DNA of 64,000 nt from Phycomyces nitens (GCA_022702545.1 JAHRBC010000007.1:1-64000), one strand, 5' to 3'. Counted from the stretch's first letter, positions 25,299 to 37,852 are shown. Notes: generated by a model not told the origin, from the letters alone. Translations and numbers: made by a program.

Positions 25299-26909
25299 CA
25301 GTAGGTGGATAAAGGGTTCGCATATTTATATATTATTTATTATTCTTATAATATCTCTATGAATATGCATCATATTAGCATAAAACAAAAAGTATTTGAA
25401 AGATATTTTTTAGGTGTATATTTATTATAAATTTTATAAGCGGAGATTCAAAACATATTGAGATAAATAAATACAAAGATTTTTATTACATGCGAACCCT
25501 TTTGCCACTTTTATTAATATTTAGTATTTTTGCCTTTTGCCTTAATTACTGCTTCAACTCTTGCTGGCATTGTATCTATATACTTTTTACAAATATCCTG
25601 CGTGATATTGTTCCATTCTTTATCACATATTTCCCAAAGTTCATGTACTCCTTTAGCCTTCAAAGAGTATAAAGAAAGTTGCAACTTTAAATGATGCCAA
25701 AGATGCTCAATTGGGTTCAGGTCTGGGGATTGGGCTGGCCAAGGGAGTACTTGCAATTCCATATCACTGATGTACTGTTTGGTTGTCTTGGCTGTGTGTT
25801 TTGGGTCATTATCATGCTGAAAAATGATATTTTGCTTATCAAAACCATAGAAATCTATAGTTTCTTTCAGGTTATCTTCAAGTATATCACAGTAAACTTT
25901 GCTTGTCATGAGTTCTTGTATGTGACAACCATATCCAATGCCTTCATAAGTCATACATCCCCACATCATCAAACTGCCTCCTCCATGTTTTACAGTTAAA
26001 TCAAGATGATGGTCTCGTAGTGGGTCATCTGGCCTTTTCCAATGATATTTTACTCCATCAGATCCCCAAATATTGATTTTGGTCTCATCTGAGAATATAA
26101 CACGTTTCCAATCATGAATAGTCCAGTGTCAATACTCTAAAGCCCATTTAAGTCTTGCTTGTCAATTTTTCTCTGATATCATTGGCTTCTTCTTTTTAAT
26201 TGCTGCTCTGAAACCAAGTGCCTTCAGGGTCTTGCAAACAGTAGAATAGTCAAGCTGCAGTCCCTCTTAATCCAATTTCATATGTGCTTCTTTGGCAGTT
26301 TGTATTTCACTAGTTACAAATTGTCTTACTAACAGGCGCCTTCTGACTTGAGAAATTTTTGCAATTCGGCCACCAATAGAGATTTTTTCAGTGATCTTCA
26401 TCTTCTTTTTATACTTGGATACAGTCCCAGCAGAGATAGAAAGGTTCTTGGAAATTTTCTTGACAGAGGCACCACTTTGAAGCTGACTTTGGATAGAATT
26501 TCTGAGAGAAAGAGGTAGAATTTTCATTTTAAAAGAAACAAGGAATAATATGAAAATAAAAAGAAAAACTTAGTCATTTATATATGTTTTTGTTTTATAT
26601 TCCAATTATATGACACATTTTGACTAGTATATGTGACTTTGAACGATTTATAAGCAAAAGTCATAGAGAAATAATTTATTTTCTACTAATTTATCCAAAG
26701 TAGAAAAAGGGTTCGCATACTTTTCAAAAATTTGTTTGAGTTTTATTAAATCAATATTCATTCTCAGCCGTTGATATTTTTATATGTGGTAGTTTTATAT
26801 ATAATGCATATAAAACAAAATGTTTTATATGAAAATATTAAAAATTGAAAGAGTACTATCAAAATATATATTTTTTAATAGAACATGCGAACCCTTTTTC
26901 CACCTACTG
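25299..26909 (-). mobile_element. Tc1/mariner DNA transposon inserted in LTR X1
   Basis: 1611 bp with inverted repeats CAGTAGGTGGATAAAGGG (left) and CAGTAGGTGGAAAAAGGG (right, read inward), extending to TTCGCAT. It is flanked by TA on both sides (25297-25298 and 26910-26911). The unoccupied target AACTATATAAGATAAC is seen, in reverse, near 32470. It carries one transposase frame with three nonsense codons. Confidence 0.95.
25514..26527 (-). pseudogene. Tc1-type transposase with three in-frame stops
   Basis: A 338-codon frame from ATG 26527 to stop 25514. Helix-turn-helix N-terminus (SGASVKKISKNLSISAGTV) followed by a second HTH region, then the DDE domain: FSDETKI (first Asp), HDNDPKHT (second Asp) and SPDLNPIEHLW (Glu). 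Thirty-four residues separate the last two, so it is DD34E. Stops are TAA after KLD (about residue 87), TGA after EKN and TGA after ALEY; all keep the same frame and are explained by C-to-T changes (CAA, CGA, CGA). It would cut and paste the element at TA sites, but this copy is dead. Confidence 0.93.
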
Positions 26910-27078
26910 TAAGATAACCAAAGTCATAATAATAAAAAGTATCTTTTATCCTCTCTTTGATTTTACATATACTCCTGTTTCCCCAGTGGGATTGACCTTT
27001 TGGCTTTGTTATAGTAAAAGGAAGACCATCCCAGATCAGAAACGACAAATGTCCGAAACCAAAATTAAGCATGACAAG

Positions 27079-27378
27079 TGTCGTGCCTAATTTTGGTGAA
27101 ACAAGCTCTAGTGACTTGTCTTTACAAATGAGGCATGATTTGAAATGATTATTCATCTGTTTGTAATTACAGAAATTTGTAATCCATTTATAATAATTTT
27201 GTAAGAACATTAGACACCTCTTCAGTATAGTCAAAGATGAATAATCATTTAGAAAACTATATAAGATATCCAAATTCAAAACAATAAAAATTATCTTTTA
27301 TCCTCTCTCTTATTTTGAATACTCCTGTGTATTAAAGCTTGACCAATTCGACTACGTTTACAGTGAATTGGAAGATAG
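27079..27378. repeat. truncated LTR of the Gypsy-3 family
   Basis: Matches the 318-bp LTR of Gypsy-3 in reverse orientation from its TGTCGTGCC end to GAATTGGAAGATAG, lacking the last 18 bases (CCTAGATCAGGAACGACA). It is abutted directly by another LTR at 27379. A short frame inside it also appears in both Gypsy-3 LTRs and is not a gene. Confidence 0.85.
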
Positions 27379-27592
27379 TGTCGTTTTGGATCTGGGTTGT
27401 TCTTCCAATGCTATAACACAGCCAATATTGGTCAAACCCACTGGGAATCGTAAATGAGGATAAAAGAGTAAAAAGAGGATAGGAAGATAGATACTTTTTA
27501 TTCAATGAAATATTGTCTTCTTTTATATCTTTTCTAAACCTACTCAGCTATCATAAATGTCTGTTTTGGTTGCTAATCTACTTTTGTTATAA

Positions 27593-30500
27593 CACTACGG
27601 CTAAGAAATCGGCAGTTATCTACCGTTTTGGTCACATAACTACCGTTTTTTTGGTGGGGCAAAACGGTGGATATGACCCTGTGTAAGGCGAATTTGGTAG
27701 TAGCTACCATTTTTATAGTGGCAAAAATCGGCAGATAACTACCGTTTTGGTCACATAACTACCGTTTTTCTTCACTAAAAAAACGGTAGTTATCTGCCAT
27801 TTTGGTAACATTGCTACCGTTTGTTTGGTGGGGCAAAACGGTGGATATGACCCTGTGTAAGGCGAGTTTGGTAGTAGCTACCGTTTTTTGCTAATAAAAA
27901 ATCGGCAGATAACTACCGTTTTGGTAACATAACTACTGTTTTTCTTCACTAAAAATACGGTAGATATCTGCCGTTTTGGTAACATTGCTACCGTTTGTTT
28001 GGTGGGGCAAAACGGTGGATATGACCCTGTGTAAGGCGAGTTTGGTAGTAGCTACCGTTTTTGCTAATAAAAACGGCAGATAACTACCGTTTTGGTAACA
28101 TAACTACTGTTTTTTTATCCAACCAAAAATGCTTCCGTTATACACTATAACCTCTCTTTTATAGTACTCTATTTGATAATGGGTTCTGCTATTCTTTTAC
28201 GACCATTCTTTTGAAAGAATGGTTTATTCTTTATTATAGAATGTCTTGATTTAATTCATACCGTATTTTGCGCACAATTATTATAGAAAAATACTTAAAA
28301 CTAATGCTATTTAATATTATAAAACATATATAGTACAAACCTTTGTTATAAGCTATACACGCATAATAATACTACGTTGATATACATTAGATGATCCTTA
28401 GCATTCATCAATTGCTAAAAATTCATTGTGGTTAGAAAAAGAAGCGATCATATAAACCTAGTACATTATTTTGTATTGCTTACAAGTATATATTATGCTT
28501 GTCAATTACTATACCATGCCTCTTGTTTTGAATGATTATACTGAAAGGGATCTCCAGAAATAAACACTATATGTAATAGGAGGTCAATAGAATATGTACT
28601 GAAAAATTAGTTGAAGAATAATATAATTATTAGACAATCGTCTTACCATAGAAAATCAACTTTGGCATATTCAAATCATATGATTCAAAACTGATTCGAA
28701 TCTCATTGTAGCAAACAGAGTAATCAGCTCATTAGAAAAGAAAAGTGTATATCTTACAGAGATTGCCAAGTGTAAAAAGGACAAACCATATTGTAATATA
28801 GCCGTAAAAGTTTTCGCTCTTTTGTTTCTGGGGGAAAAAGAGCGAGCTGCATTTCATTCCTAAATCAAAGGTAATCGAGCTAAAGATGGTTCAATCGGGA
28901 TGTCAATCAGGTGTTTATAACCGTGCCGATCTTACATGAAGGAGGCTCATTTGGTTTTAATTCAAAGAGTCATTGCAAAGACAAGACAAGAGAAGCAAAA
29001 AGAAAAAGAAAAAGAAAGCACACTAAGCATATGCTAAAAATGCAACGGGGCCAATAAGAGTTGCCTAAAAGAACAATCTTAAACCCTTGTTTTATTGCTT
29101 AGCACTTACACAATACTCGTTTTTGGCGGTATAGAGCTATATTAAAGAGTAGAAATATTATATTGGCATTAGATTAGCAATAGATGATCAACAAAGCAAT
29201 CACCCGTTGCACATCTGTCATGATTGCTAATTCGACGCCATCACCAAGTTGCAACATCTCATCTTCAAAAAAGAAAAGAACGACTTGCACTTTGCTGCTA
29301 TATTGTGATAAATAATATTGTATTAACTATAATGTGTATTCAAAACATATATTAAAGAGTCAACTTACTTTATTATTCTCTATTATTTATTTATGAGCTT
29401 GGTTATTGATTGTAAAGCCTTTTCCAAGTCTTTTGGTGCACAGCATTCTATAATATTTATATTGATTCTGAGATAGACCATTATATTATTTTATGGCCAT
29501 AGGATAGTGTTCTCGTCAATTAAATAGTGTTTGATAATATAAGACCATGCTTTTAGTTGATGCCGCGATTCATAGTCAAAGGATGGTTTGAGAAAAATAT
29601 TAACAAAAACAAAGGTTATTCTCTAGGGTTCTCTTGTGCCGTATTTTTTGATCTTAATGATAAAGCATATTATGTAAATGAAGTTTACTCTTTTCTTTGA
29701 GACCACCACCTGTATCAATTGCTAACTTACCAAGCTAATCAAGGTATTTGTCCAATAGATCCCTTTTTATACCAAATATCCATTTATAATAAATGAAAAA
29801 TATATACAAACCAAACACTTTAACAAACTATTGACTTTTGAATGTCCCTTTGGGTTGATCAATCTTCATTTGACTGCAAAGGTTTTTGGTAAAAATATTA
29901 ATAAAATAGCTTGCTGTCCGATACTTGCCAAGCATGGATAATAACCATATCCTTTACATTGTGAACAAAGGAATGGCCCTTGTATCTTAATATAACTTTT
30001 GCGTTGCCAGATAAAATAAAAACACAAGTTAAATCATAGTATAGTATTTTATTGTTGTTACAATCGATTATTACCTTTTCCATAAGATACACTTTAAGAA
30101 TCTGCGCAACTTACTTTCCCAACAAGTTTATAGCAAGACTATATCTCGGTCTCTTATAAACTATTCAAAATTACCTGACACACCTTTTTTCATATAATAA
30201 ATCGCCGAGGCCCATTACAAAGCTGTTCCACTCAATTCATAGAGAGAATTATAAGTAAACTGGATAAGCTCATTAGATACTTTGAAATTCGCGGCTATAT
30301 CAATATAGCAATGAGTATGTATCATAATATTAAACTTTTGTAACCACATACATATACTAAAGCTCGTTTTTGGGATATTTTCAATGGGAGAAGTGGTGAC
30401 CAACTGTGTAAGCTTTTCAGTCAATTTTTCTATTTAAATATTAATGTTATACATGGCATAAGAATAGTATAAATGAAGTTCTGTTTAGTTATTACCTGTG

Positions 30501-31480
30501 ACATACTGATTTGAATGCTATGGAGGTTGATTTTTCCACTGTCATTGTTAATGTCCATCATTGGACGGATTCAACTTTGCATTCTTCATTTAAATACCCA
30601 ATCGGCAAGATTAGCACCAACAATCACCACCCAACACCCCCTTGTCCTTGTAGAAAATAAATATAGTATTAGTAAAAACACAAAGTAAGAATCACTTGCT
30701 ATTTGTACATGCTTACCTAGTAATCACAATATAACTAATGAAAACCAGCTCATTACTATTGTTCATCTCTACTTTTAGTATAGAGATTAAGACTCTAGTC
30801 AATACTTTGTTACTTTAGAAAAAACTCATGAAGGAGCACGGCATTGCAAACGATGACTTGTATGTAGCAGAAATAAAGTAGCAGCCCGTACTTTGTACAA
30901 CGGGCTATATACTACAACCGACATTTGCAGTTGTTAATGTAGATGACGTCCAACATCAACGACTCAATCAATACCTACCAGACGGAAATAATTCTATTTT
31001 ATTGCACTGTACTACATATTCAAGAATAATTGACGCGTCACCATGAGTAGCCTCTCTATTCTATAATTCATTCTTTATAATGCCCTCTCTATACTTCTTT
31101 ATATTATTATACGGACACCAAATAAAATAAAGCAGCTAATAATGTCAAAAACAAAAATTCGGTTTCAAAAAACGGTAGTTATGTTACCGTTTCGTTCACA
31201 CAGGACAAAAATTATTTTTCTCAAGAATGCGCAACATCTTCAACACCAAATAAAATGCTCATTTCGATAAACAACGTTACCTAAAATTTTACGAGCCCTT
31301 TCTATGGTACTACAACTACCTCATTGCCAGAGGAAAAGAGATTCCATGCGACTTTTATGAATCGGGATCGATGACATTACCTTTCAACCACAATCTGCGG
31401 AGAAAAAGCAGTCTAAAATCAGAAAAAACGGCAGTTATGTTACCGTTTCGGTAGCTGTTCCCACTCCTCTCGCCGTAGTG
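27593..31480 (-). mobile_element. CACTACGGC-type DNA transposon, copy 2 (complete ends)
   Basis: 3888 bp, from CACTACGGC to GCCGTAGTG, with TSD TAA (27590-27592 and 31481-31483). The empty site GTTATAACTAATG survives in the Gypsy-2 LTRs (reverse complement near 32733 and 44070). It is inverted relative to copies 1 and 3. Its array-rich end has three blocks with GATATGACCCTGTGTAAGG, whereas copies 1 and 3 have two, so this array expands and shrinks. The interior aligns at low identity with the transposase remnant of copy 4 (for example 30529-30610 with 59309-59390) but is full of stops. It is therefore non-autonomous and about 3.9 kb long, unusually large for a passenger-free derivative. Confidence 0.92.
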
Positions 31481-31586
31481 TAACTAATGTCTTCTAGGTC
31501 TTCAGAGAGCAAAAGGGAATCAATTCGGTTGTCGTTCTCAAAAGAGAACTCTGTGTAATTGTCATCCTGATTGGCTGACATTAATT

Positions 31587-31971
31587 TGTCAGAGTTGACA
31601 TCGGTGACCGAAATCGGCTCTTAATAGGTAACCAGTAATGGTTGACCTTGTTGGGTAAACACTCAGACCTTGCCGATTGGTCTTCTTGCATATGTTTTGG
31701 AAAATGTCTCAAATGTCTCAAATGTCTTAGATTGCAAATATCTTGTCAGTATATCCTACTGGATAATCATCATCTAAGACATATTAACGTAGCTATACAT
31801 TTAGCCTTAAATCCGATTATATTTTGTATAAATAGTAAAAGGATTTGTATCAATAAAAAGCATCTATCTATTACCTAAAAACTATTCTCTAAACTTGACG
31901 ATCCCCAGTGGTATTGATTCTGCGACTTAGTTACAAGTGCCAGAAAAGAAATACCAGATCGAGACTTGACA
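31587..31971. repeat. solo LTR of the Gypsy-1 family
   Basis: 385 bp, reverse orientation relative to the LTR at 13356, starting TGTCAGAGTTGAC and ending GAGACTTGACA. It is flanked by AATT on both sides (31583-31586 and 31972-31975) within the Gypsy-2-family LTR. It is clearly diverged from the Gypsy-1 LTRs, so it is an older insertion. Confidence 0.85.
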
Positions 31972-31985
31972 AATTCAGGCACAAC

Positions 31986-32335
31986 TGTCAAGTCTCGACT
32001 GGGTGTATCTTGCTAATGCTTGACTTAGATGAGTTTTTGCAATAGATCACCACCAACTAGGACGTTTAGGATAAATAGGAATATAGAGAATTGAATGCCT
32101 TTTTTATTGATACAAATCGTTGTAGTATTTATACAGATTTTATAAGTGAAACTATCTAAACTAATTACTTTTTACTCAAGACACATTGGTTATCTCTTTA
32201 TGAGAGGCGATGAGAATATGTCTTGGTTTTACAAAAAGGGGAACCAATCGGTATAACCTTGAAGACATATGTTAAAAGCATTACCGATTGGGTACCTGAT
32301 TATCTGGATTATTATTCGCTATGTCAACTCTGACA
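31986..32335. repeat. solo LTR, relative of the Gypsy-1 family
   Basis: About 350 bp, TGTCAAGTCTCG...CAACTCTGACA, with the same layout as the Gypsy-1 LTR (TTTTTATTGATACAAAT and TATTTATACAGAT in the middle) but much diverged. It lies head-to-tail between the preceding LTR and LTR X2. Confidence 0.75.
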
Positions 32336-32620
32336 CTGTTGTTCCTGATCTGGGATGGTCTTCCTTTTACTATAACAAAGCCAAAAGGTCAATCCCACTG
32401 GGGAAACAGGAGTATACGTAAAATCAAAGAGAGGATAAAAGATACCTTTTTATTGTTATGACTTTGGTTATCTTATATAGTTTTCTAACTAATACTGCGC
32501 ATTATCCGCAGTAGCTATTATATGATATTTTAATAAAAGAAGAGACATTGTACTGCAGTTAATGCTCAGGACGATGTTACTGCGCGTAAAGAAGTACTGC
32601 GGTTAATCATCTTCAGATTT

Positions 32621-32947
32621 TGTCGTGCCTGAATTAATGTCAGCCAATCAGGATGACAATTACACAAAGTTCTCTTTTGAGAACGACGACCGAATTGATT
32701 CCCTTTTGCTCTCTGAAGACCTAGAAGACATTAGTTATAACAAAAGTAGATTAGAAACCGAAACAGACATTTATGATGGCTGAGTGGGTTTAGAAAAGAT
32801 ATAAAAGAGGACAATATTTCATTGAATAAAAAGTATCTATCTTCTATCCTCTTTTTACTCTTTTATCCTCGTTTACGATTCCCAGTGGGTTTGACCAATA
32901 TTGGCTGTGTTATAGCATTGGAAGAACAACCCAGATCCAAAACGACA
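32621..32947 (+). repeat. Gypsy-2 5' LTR
   Basis: 327 bp. Its first 160 bases are the same sequence that encodes the C-terminus of pol in the 3' LTR. Confidence 0.92.
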
Positions 32948-32949
32948 AT

Positions 32950-32962
32950 TGGTAGCTGAAGC
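32950..32962 (+). other. candidate primer-binding site of Gypsy-2
   Basis: TGGTAGCTGAAGC begins two bases after the 5' LTR. Gypsy-1 and Gypsy-3 have TGGTAGCTGAA at the same place. It is complementary to a tRNA 3' end reading TTCAGCTACCA; which tRNA this is cannot be decided from the window (neither tRNA here fits). Confidence 0.6.
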
Positions 32963-32982
32963 AAGATCCTTCCCCTGAATTA

Positions 32983-34086
32983 ATGAGCACTGCCGCTGAA
33001 CAACAAGAGTTCACCGAGAAAGACCTGAGAAATTTTGAAGTTGAAGAGCGCGTACAAGCAAGGTTACCCGCAGAACATATCAAGACTTACCAAGCAATCC
33101 GTACCGTAAAGAGTATTCCCCAGGAATTAAGACTCAAGACCACTCCCAAGAGAGAAGAATTCTGGTCCAAGCAAGCAGAAGAAATCGCAAATAACCTATT
33201 GAAAAGAATGTCCACTTCCGACGGAAACAGCGAAATGGTGAAGATGATGGCCGAAGCATTCAAGCAAGCAATGCAGACACAGACGCAGAAGGCAACGCCC
33301 AAGCCAACGTTGAAGCAACCCGATTGCTATTTTGGTGAACGCTCGGCCTCCATCCTAGATGGCTGGTTGTACTCCGTGGAACGCTATGCTTCCTATTATG
33401 GGATGTCTTCCGAAGACAAGTGCAGCTATGCTGTAAACCTCCTGAGGAGACAAGCCAGCACATGGTGGCAACGTCTCGAGATGCAAGACCGATGCCCAAA
33501 GGAATGGGAGGCATTCAAATCACGCATATCTGCCCAGTTCCGTCCGTCCCACACCCAACTGTCTGCAAGAGACCGACTTGCAAGCCTGTTGCAAACCACC
33601 TCGGTAGAGACCTATGTGAACCTGTTCCGGGATATTCAGCTGGAAATTCCTACAATGAACGAAGATGAAGCCCAAGACCGGTTCATCCGTGGTCTCCAGC
33701 CTGACATCCGTTTCCATGTCATTACCCTGCAACCCTTGGACTTGGATGATGCCGTCCGTATGGCACTGGCCTATGAGAGTGGCCGACAGACCAGTTTTCA
33801 TGGCATGTATGCCGAACGACCTGTGGCCCAGCAATACTACCAGCCCAACGATGTGGTTCCCATGGACTTGGACGCCGTGGATGGTCGCCGTGGTTTCCAC
33901 CAGAACCGCTCGTCCTCAAACCGCCAGTATAACAACCGCCCCGCACAGACCCGTTCCGAAGTGACTTGTCACTGGTGTGAGAAACGGGGTCACATCCGTC
34001 GAAACTGCAGAGAGCGCATTGAGGCGATCAGGAAGTTGGACGAGCAACATGGCCGGAAGAAGGATTTTCGGCAAACACAGCTGTAA
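32983..34086 (+). CDS. Gypsy-2 gag
   Basis: A 367-residue intact frame starting 35 bases after the 5' LTR. It has a charged N-terminal region (FEVEERVQARLP), the retrotransposon gag core (DCYFGERSASILDGWLYSVE ... CSYAVNLLRRQASTWWQRLE ... ETYVNLFRDIQLEIP), and near the C-terminus a CCHC zinc knuckle CHWCEKRGHIRRNC (C-x2-C-x4-H-x4-C). It packages element RNA in virus-like particles. The pol frame is -1 relative to gag and is open from 34023, so the two overlap by about 60 nt; pol expression would need -1 frameshifting or a similar device. No convincing slippery heptamer was found in the overlap. Confidence 0.92.
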   Translation: MSTAAEQQEFTEKDLRNFEVEERVQARLPAEHIKTYQAIRTVKSIPQELRLKTTPKREEFWSKQAEEIANNLLKRMSTSDGNSEMVKMMAEAFKQAMQTQTQKATPKPTLKQPDCYFGERSASILDGWLYSVERYASYYGMSSEDKCSYAVNLLRRQASTWWQRLEMQDRCPKEWEAFKSRISAQFRPSHTQLSARDRLASLLQTTSVETYVNLFRDIQLEIPTMNEDEAQDRFIRGLQPDIRFHVITLQPLDLDDAVRMALAYESGRQTSFHGMYAERPVAQQYYQPNDVVPMDLDAVDGRRGFHQNRSSSNRQYNNRPAQTRSEVTCHWCEKRGHIRRNCRERIEAIRKLDEQHGRKKDFRQTQL

Positions 34087-37000
34087 AGGGAGGTCAGCTG
34101 TGTTCCTTGGATAAACCCTCCCATGAGGCTAGTAATTTAACTGAGCCCTCTGATATGATTAATAAAGAACCTGTTCTTCCCTATGTTGTTGTCCCACCTG
34201 AGACCCTTGTGTCTGTGCCTAATGAAGAAGATTGTGAATTTGCATTGGATCGGCGATTTTTGGAGGAACTAAATGCTGCTATTGATACGGACCTGCCTCT
34301 ATATATGGCTACACACAATGGTCAATCAATTTCCGTTCTCATTGACAGTGGCGCAAGTGCCAACTATGTGTCCCCCCGCATTACTGATCAAATTAAGAAC
34401 GTTGAACGAATCTCTGGACGCCCCGTAGAAACTGCTGGTGGTCATCTAACAACGATCAACCAGAAAGCCTCACTCCTGCTCTCTCTTAATGGTTACCAAG
34501 ACACAATCGACGCATATGTGTTCCCGACAAAGTTTGACCTGATCCTCGGCCGTACTTGGTTGCAAAAGGCAAAGCCAGTACCAGATTGGCAACATGATCG
34601 ATGGCATCTACAGCAAAATGGCCAAGAGTTTGTCCTTAGCCCCCAGAACACTCGCCCAGTCAAGCCACAATTGCACTATGTAATCTCCGCTAAGCAAACG
34701 CAGAAACTGGTCAAGAAGAATGAAGCTGAATGTTACTTAGTCCACTTTAAAGGTCAACCTGGCGAGCAATCTCCGGATGATAAGTGGAACGGTCTGGTTA
34801 AGGAGTTTGACGATGTGTTTCTGGAAGGTTTACCAGGATTGCCACCTGATCGTGATGTTCAGCATGTCATCAACACTGGAGAAGCCGAGCCAACCAGCAA
34901 GCCCCCCTTCAAGATGAGTCCACGAGAGCTTGATGAACTGAAAAAGCAGCTCAAAGAACTTCTGGATCTCGGTCTGATTCGTCCTAGTTCATCTCCTTGG
35001 GGTGCCCCAATTCTGTTTGTCAAAAAGAAATACGGTGCCATGCGTATGTGTGTTGATTACCGAGCCCTAAACAAAGTGACAATCCGTAACAACCACCCGC
35101 TGCCGCGAATCGATGAGTGTCTGGAACGACTTCGTGGTTCAAACCATTTCACTAGCTTGGACCTGAAAAGTGGTTACCACCAAGTCCGAATCCAACCATC
35201 CGATGTCCCTAAAACGGCTTTCAACACTCGTTATGGCCAGTATGAGTTCTTGGTTCTCCCGTTTGGTCTCACCAATGCCCCGCCTACATTTCAGCACTTG
35301 ATGAACAATGTTCTTGGTGACTGCCTTGATGAATTTGCATTGGTGTATCTTGATGACATATTGATTTTCAGTAAGACTCCAGAGGACCATGAGAAGCACG
35401 TCCGACATGTCCTGAACCGGTTGAGAGAAGCGAAACTAGTGGCCAATCTCAAGAAGTGCGAATTTAATAAGCAAGAATTGGTATTCCTCGGTTTCCAAGT
35501 CTCGGCACTAGGTATTCTTCCCTCTCCCGATAAAGTCAAAGCTGTGCAGAACTGGATCGCTCCTACAAATGTCCAAGAAGTTCACCAGTTTATCGGTTTG
35601 GCCCAACACTATCGTCGGTTTATCCCTGGATTTGCTGGTATTGCTGCCCCGCTGACGGACCTCACCCGTGGTGTTGGTCCTAAACGACGACCTATTGTGT
35701 GGACTGATGAATGTCAAGCAAGTTTCGAGCTCCTCAAGGAAAAGCTCACAAGTGCTCCAGTCCTCCTTGCTCCAGACATGGATAAGCCTTTCCGAGTAGA
35801 AACTGATGCTTCAGATTTTGGTGTTGGTGCAGTGTTACTGCAACAGGATGAAACTGGTACCTGGAAACCGCTAGCCTTTGAATCCAAGAAGCTGTCCAAA
35901 GCTGAACGGTCATACCCGGCACAAGAACGTGAGCTCCTTGGTATACTCCATGCACTTCGTAGCTGGCGCTGTCTGATAGAAGGAAAGCCCTTTACTGTGT
36001 TTACAGATCACTTGCCTTTAAAGTACTTCCGAAGCCAAGTGAAGCCGACTCCCCGCCTTGTCCGTTGGATCTCAGAACTGGAACTCTATGACCCCACAAT
36101 CGAGTACAAACCGGGTAAAGATAACAATGTACCTGATGTCCTGTCCCGTATTGGTGGTCCCGAGAGTGAGGACATGGCTCCAGAGTCAATGGAACCCGAT
36201 TACTTGTATGTATCCCAGATACCCAATGAATCCGACTGGCCGAAGCTGTACACACATCCAGAGGAAGAATGGCCTGAGGATTACAAGGAACTGCTGCAAA
36301 GACAAAGATCTTGTTTTGTGATACACGACCAAAAAGTATTCCGGCATGTTAAGTTTGGTGATGGCTTCCGAGAAATCCGCTATGCGTTGTTTGCCCGCCG
36401 AGCCAATCTTGTTGATAACTTCCATAAGGGTTTTGGCCATGCTGGTGAAACAACGGTGTATGATCTGATAAAGAAACGTTGGTGGTGGCCAGGGATGCGC
36501 ACGGATATTCAAGACTGGCTTGCAAAGTGCCCTCAGTGTCAGTTAGCCTCGAATGCTGAACGAAACATCCACCATGCACCAATGAAGCCGTTGGATGTGC
36601 CCCCTGCCTTTTCACGCTGGCATCTTGACTTCATTGGAGAGTTACCAACCACCATCAAGGGAAATCGCTGGATATTAGTTGCTGTGGACTATGCCACGAA
36701 CTGGCCTATTGCCCGTGCTGTGCCCGATGCCACTGGAGAAGCTATTGCGAAGTTCCTGTATGAAGAGATCGTCATGCGTTTTGGTTGCCCAGATGAGATA
36801 CTCATGGATCGTGGAGCGAACTTTATGTCCAAGATTCTCCTCCACTACACTGATCAGATTAAGGTACATCACAAGTTCACATCGGCCTTCCACCCAAGAA
36901 CCAATGGTAAATGTGAGCGCCTGAATGGAATTCTCAAGCAAATGTTGCGAAAGTATGTTCACGGTGCCATTCATCGTTGGGATGAATATTTGGACACTGC

Positions 37001-37852
37001 TCTCTTGGCCTGTCACATTTGCAAACATCGTACTACTGGTTTCAGCCCCTTCTTCCTCACATATGGTCGTGAACCGCGCCTTCCTGGTGATCCTCTCCGA
37101 CCCTTTATGAGTGGCGATCTACCAGATGATCCTCAAGTCCTTGCCAATGATGCCCTGACCTACTTACGTAACCTGCGTAAAGCCCGCGAAGAAGCTGAGT
37201 CTTGTGTCCGAACCAACAGCCTACAAGACAAAGAGCGTTGGGATGCCGTTATGAAGCCTCACTCGTTTGCAATCGGCGCCCATGTCCTCATGCGCCACGA
37301 GAACAAGTTTGGGCTAGAATACAATTGGATGCACTGCAAAAAATAAAGAAATTCCAATAACGTAAAAGTGGCAATGCTGTACTATAAAGCGATGTTTTAA
37401 CATAGGGTGGTTTTTTTTCCGACTATGAGACAAGCTACCTTGTCAGCTATCTCGTTGACGTGCTATCTAGTAGTGGATTTTTGAAATAATGTGCCGCAGG
37501 TGAGGGCTGTTAGCACTTTCGGTGTACTGATCTGATCTGGAAAAACAAAAAGAAATATTTAAAAGTACGGTTCTATTTTGGTGCCGTATTTATGGACCTG
37601 GAAATATTGGGAGAATCATATATTCATGAAAATACATGGTCGTGTATTTATCGAAAATATTGAGCATACTCTTCATGAAAGCCAATTAAATGAATGGATT
37701 GAAAGCTTCTTTATCCTTCTTCACCAGTAATATATCACCCATTATTTGATTTCCCGTTTATAATTGATTGGTAATGTTTTACGTTTTTATTTTTATTAGA
37801 AAGAATAGAATGTTTCTAGGTTCAGGGTCTACTATTACGCCTATTCCTATGC

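Larger units (their letters stand above)
13289..27047 (+). repeat. solo LTR X1, split by Gypsy-1 and a mariner element
   Basis: The LTR has terminal TGTCGTTCCTG...CAGAAACGACA. It is present in three pieces: 13289-13355, 25161-25298 and 26912-27047. The pieces are continuous with each other when compared with the second family-X copy (32337-49708, opposite strand). The first gap is Gypsy-1 (TSD GATG), the second the Tc1/mariner (TSD TA). The TGTCGTTCC end faces the 3' end of tRNA-Lys at a distance of 17 bp. No internal coding region or second LTR of this family is seen, so it is a solo LTR. A direct repeat flanking the LTR itself was not found. Confidence 0.8.
27379..31985. repeat. solo LTR of the Gypsy-2 family, interrupted twice
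   Basis: Matches the 327-bp Gypsy-2 LTR in reverse orientation. It is split by CACTACGGC copy 2 (27593-31480, TSD TAA) and by a solo LTR of the Gypsy-1 family (31587-31971, TSD AATT). Its last bases read ...TTCAGGCACAAC instead of ...TTCAGGCACGACA. No internal region accompanies it. Confidence 0.85.

Noticed and set aside
13289..27047. A target-site duplication for solo LTR X1 and X2 themselves
   Set aside because: The flanks (TTTA / AATG for X1; ACAC / CAAG for X2) do not match, so I cannot confirm the original insertion event by TSD.
32950..32962. tRNA-Lys or tRNA-Val of this window as primer for the Gypsy elements
   Set aside because: The sequence TGGTAGCTGAA is not complementary to the 3' end of either tRNA.
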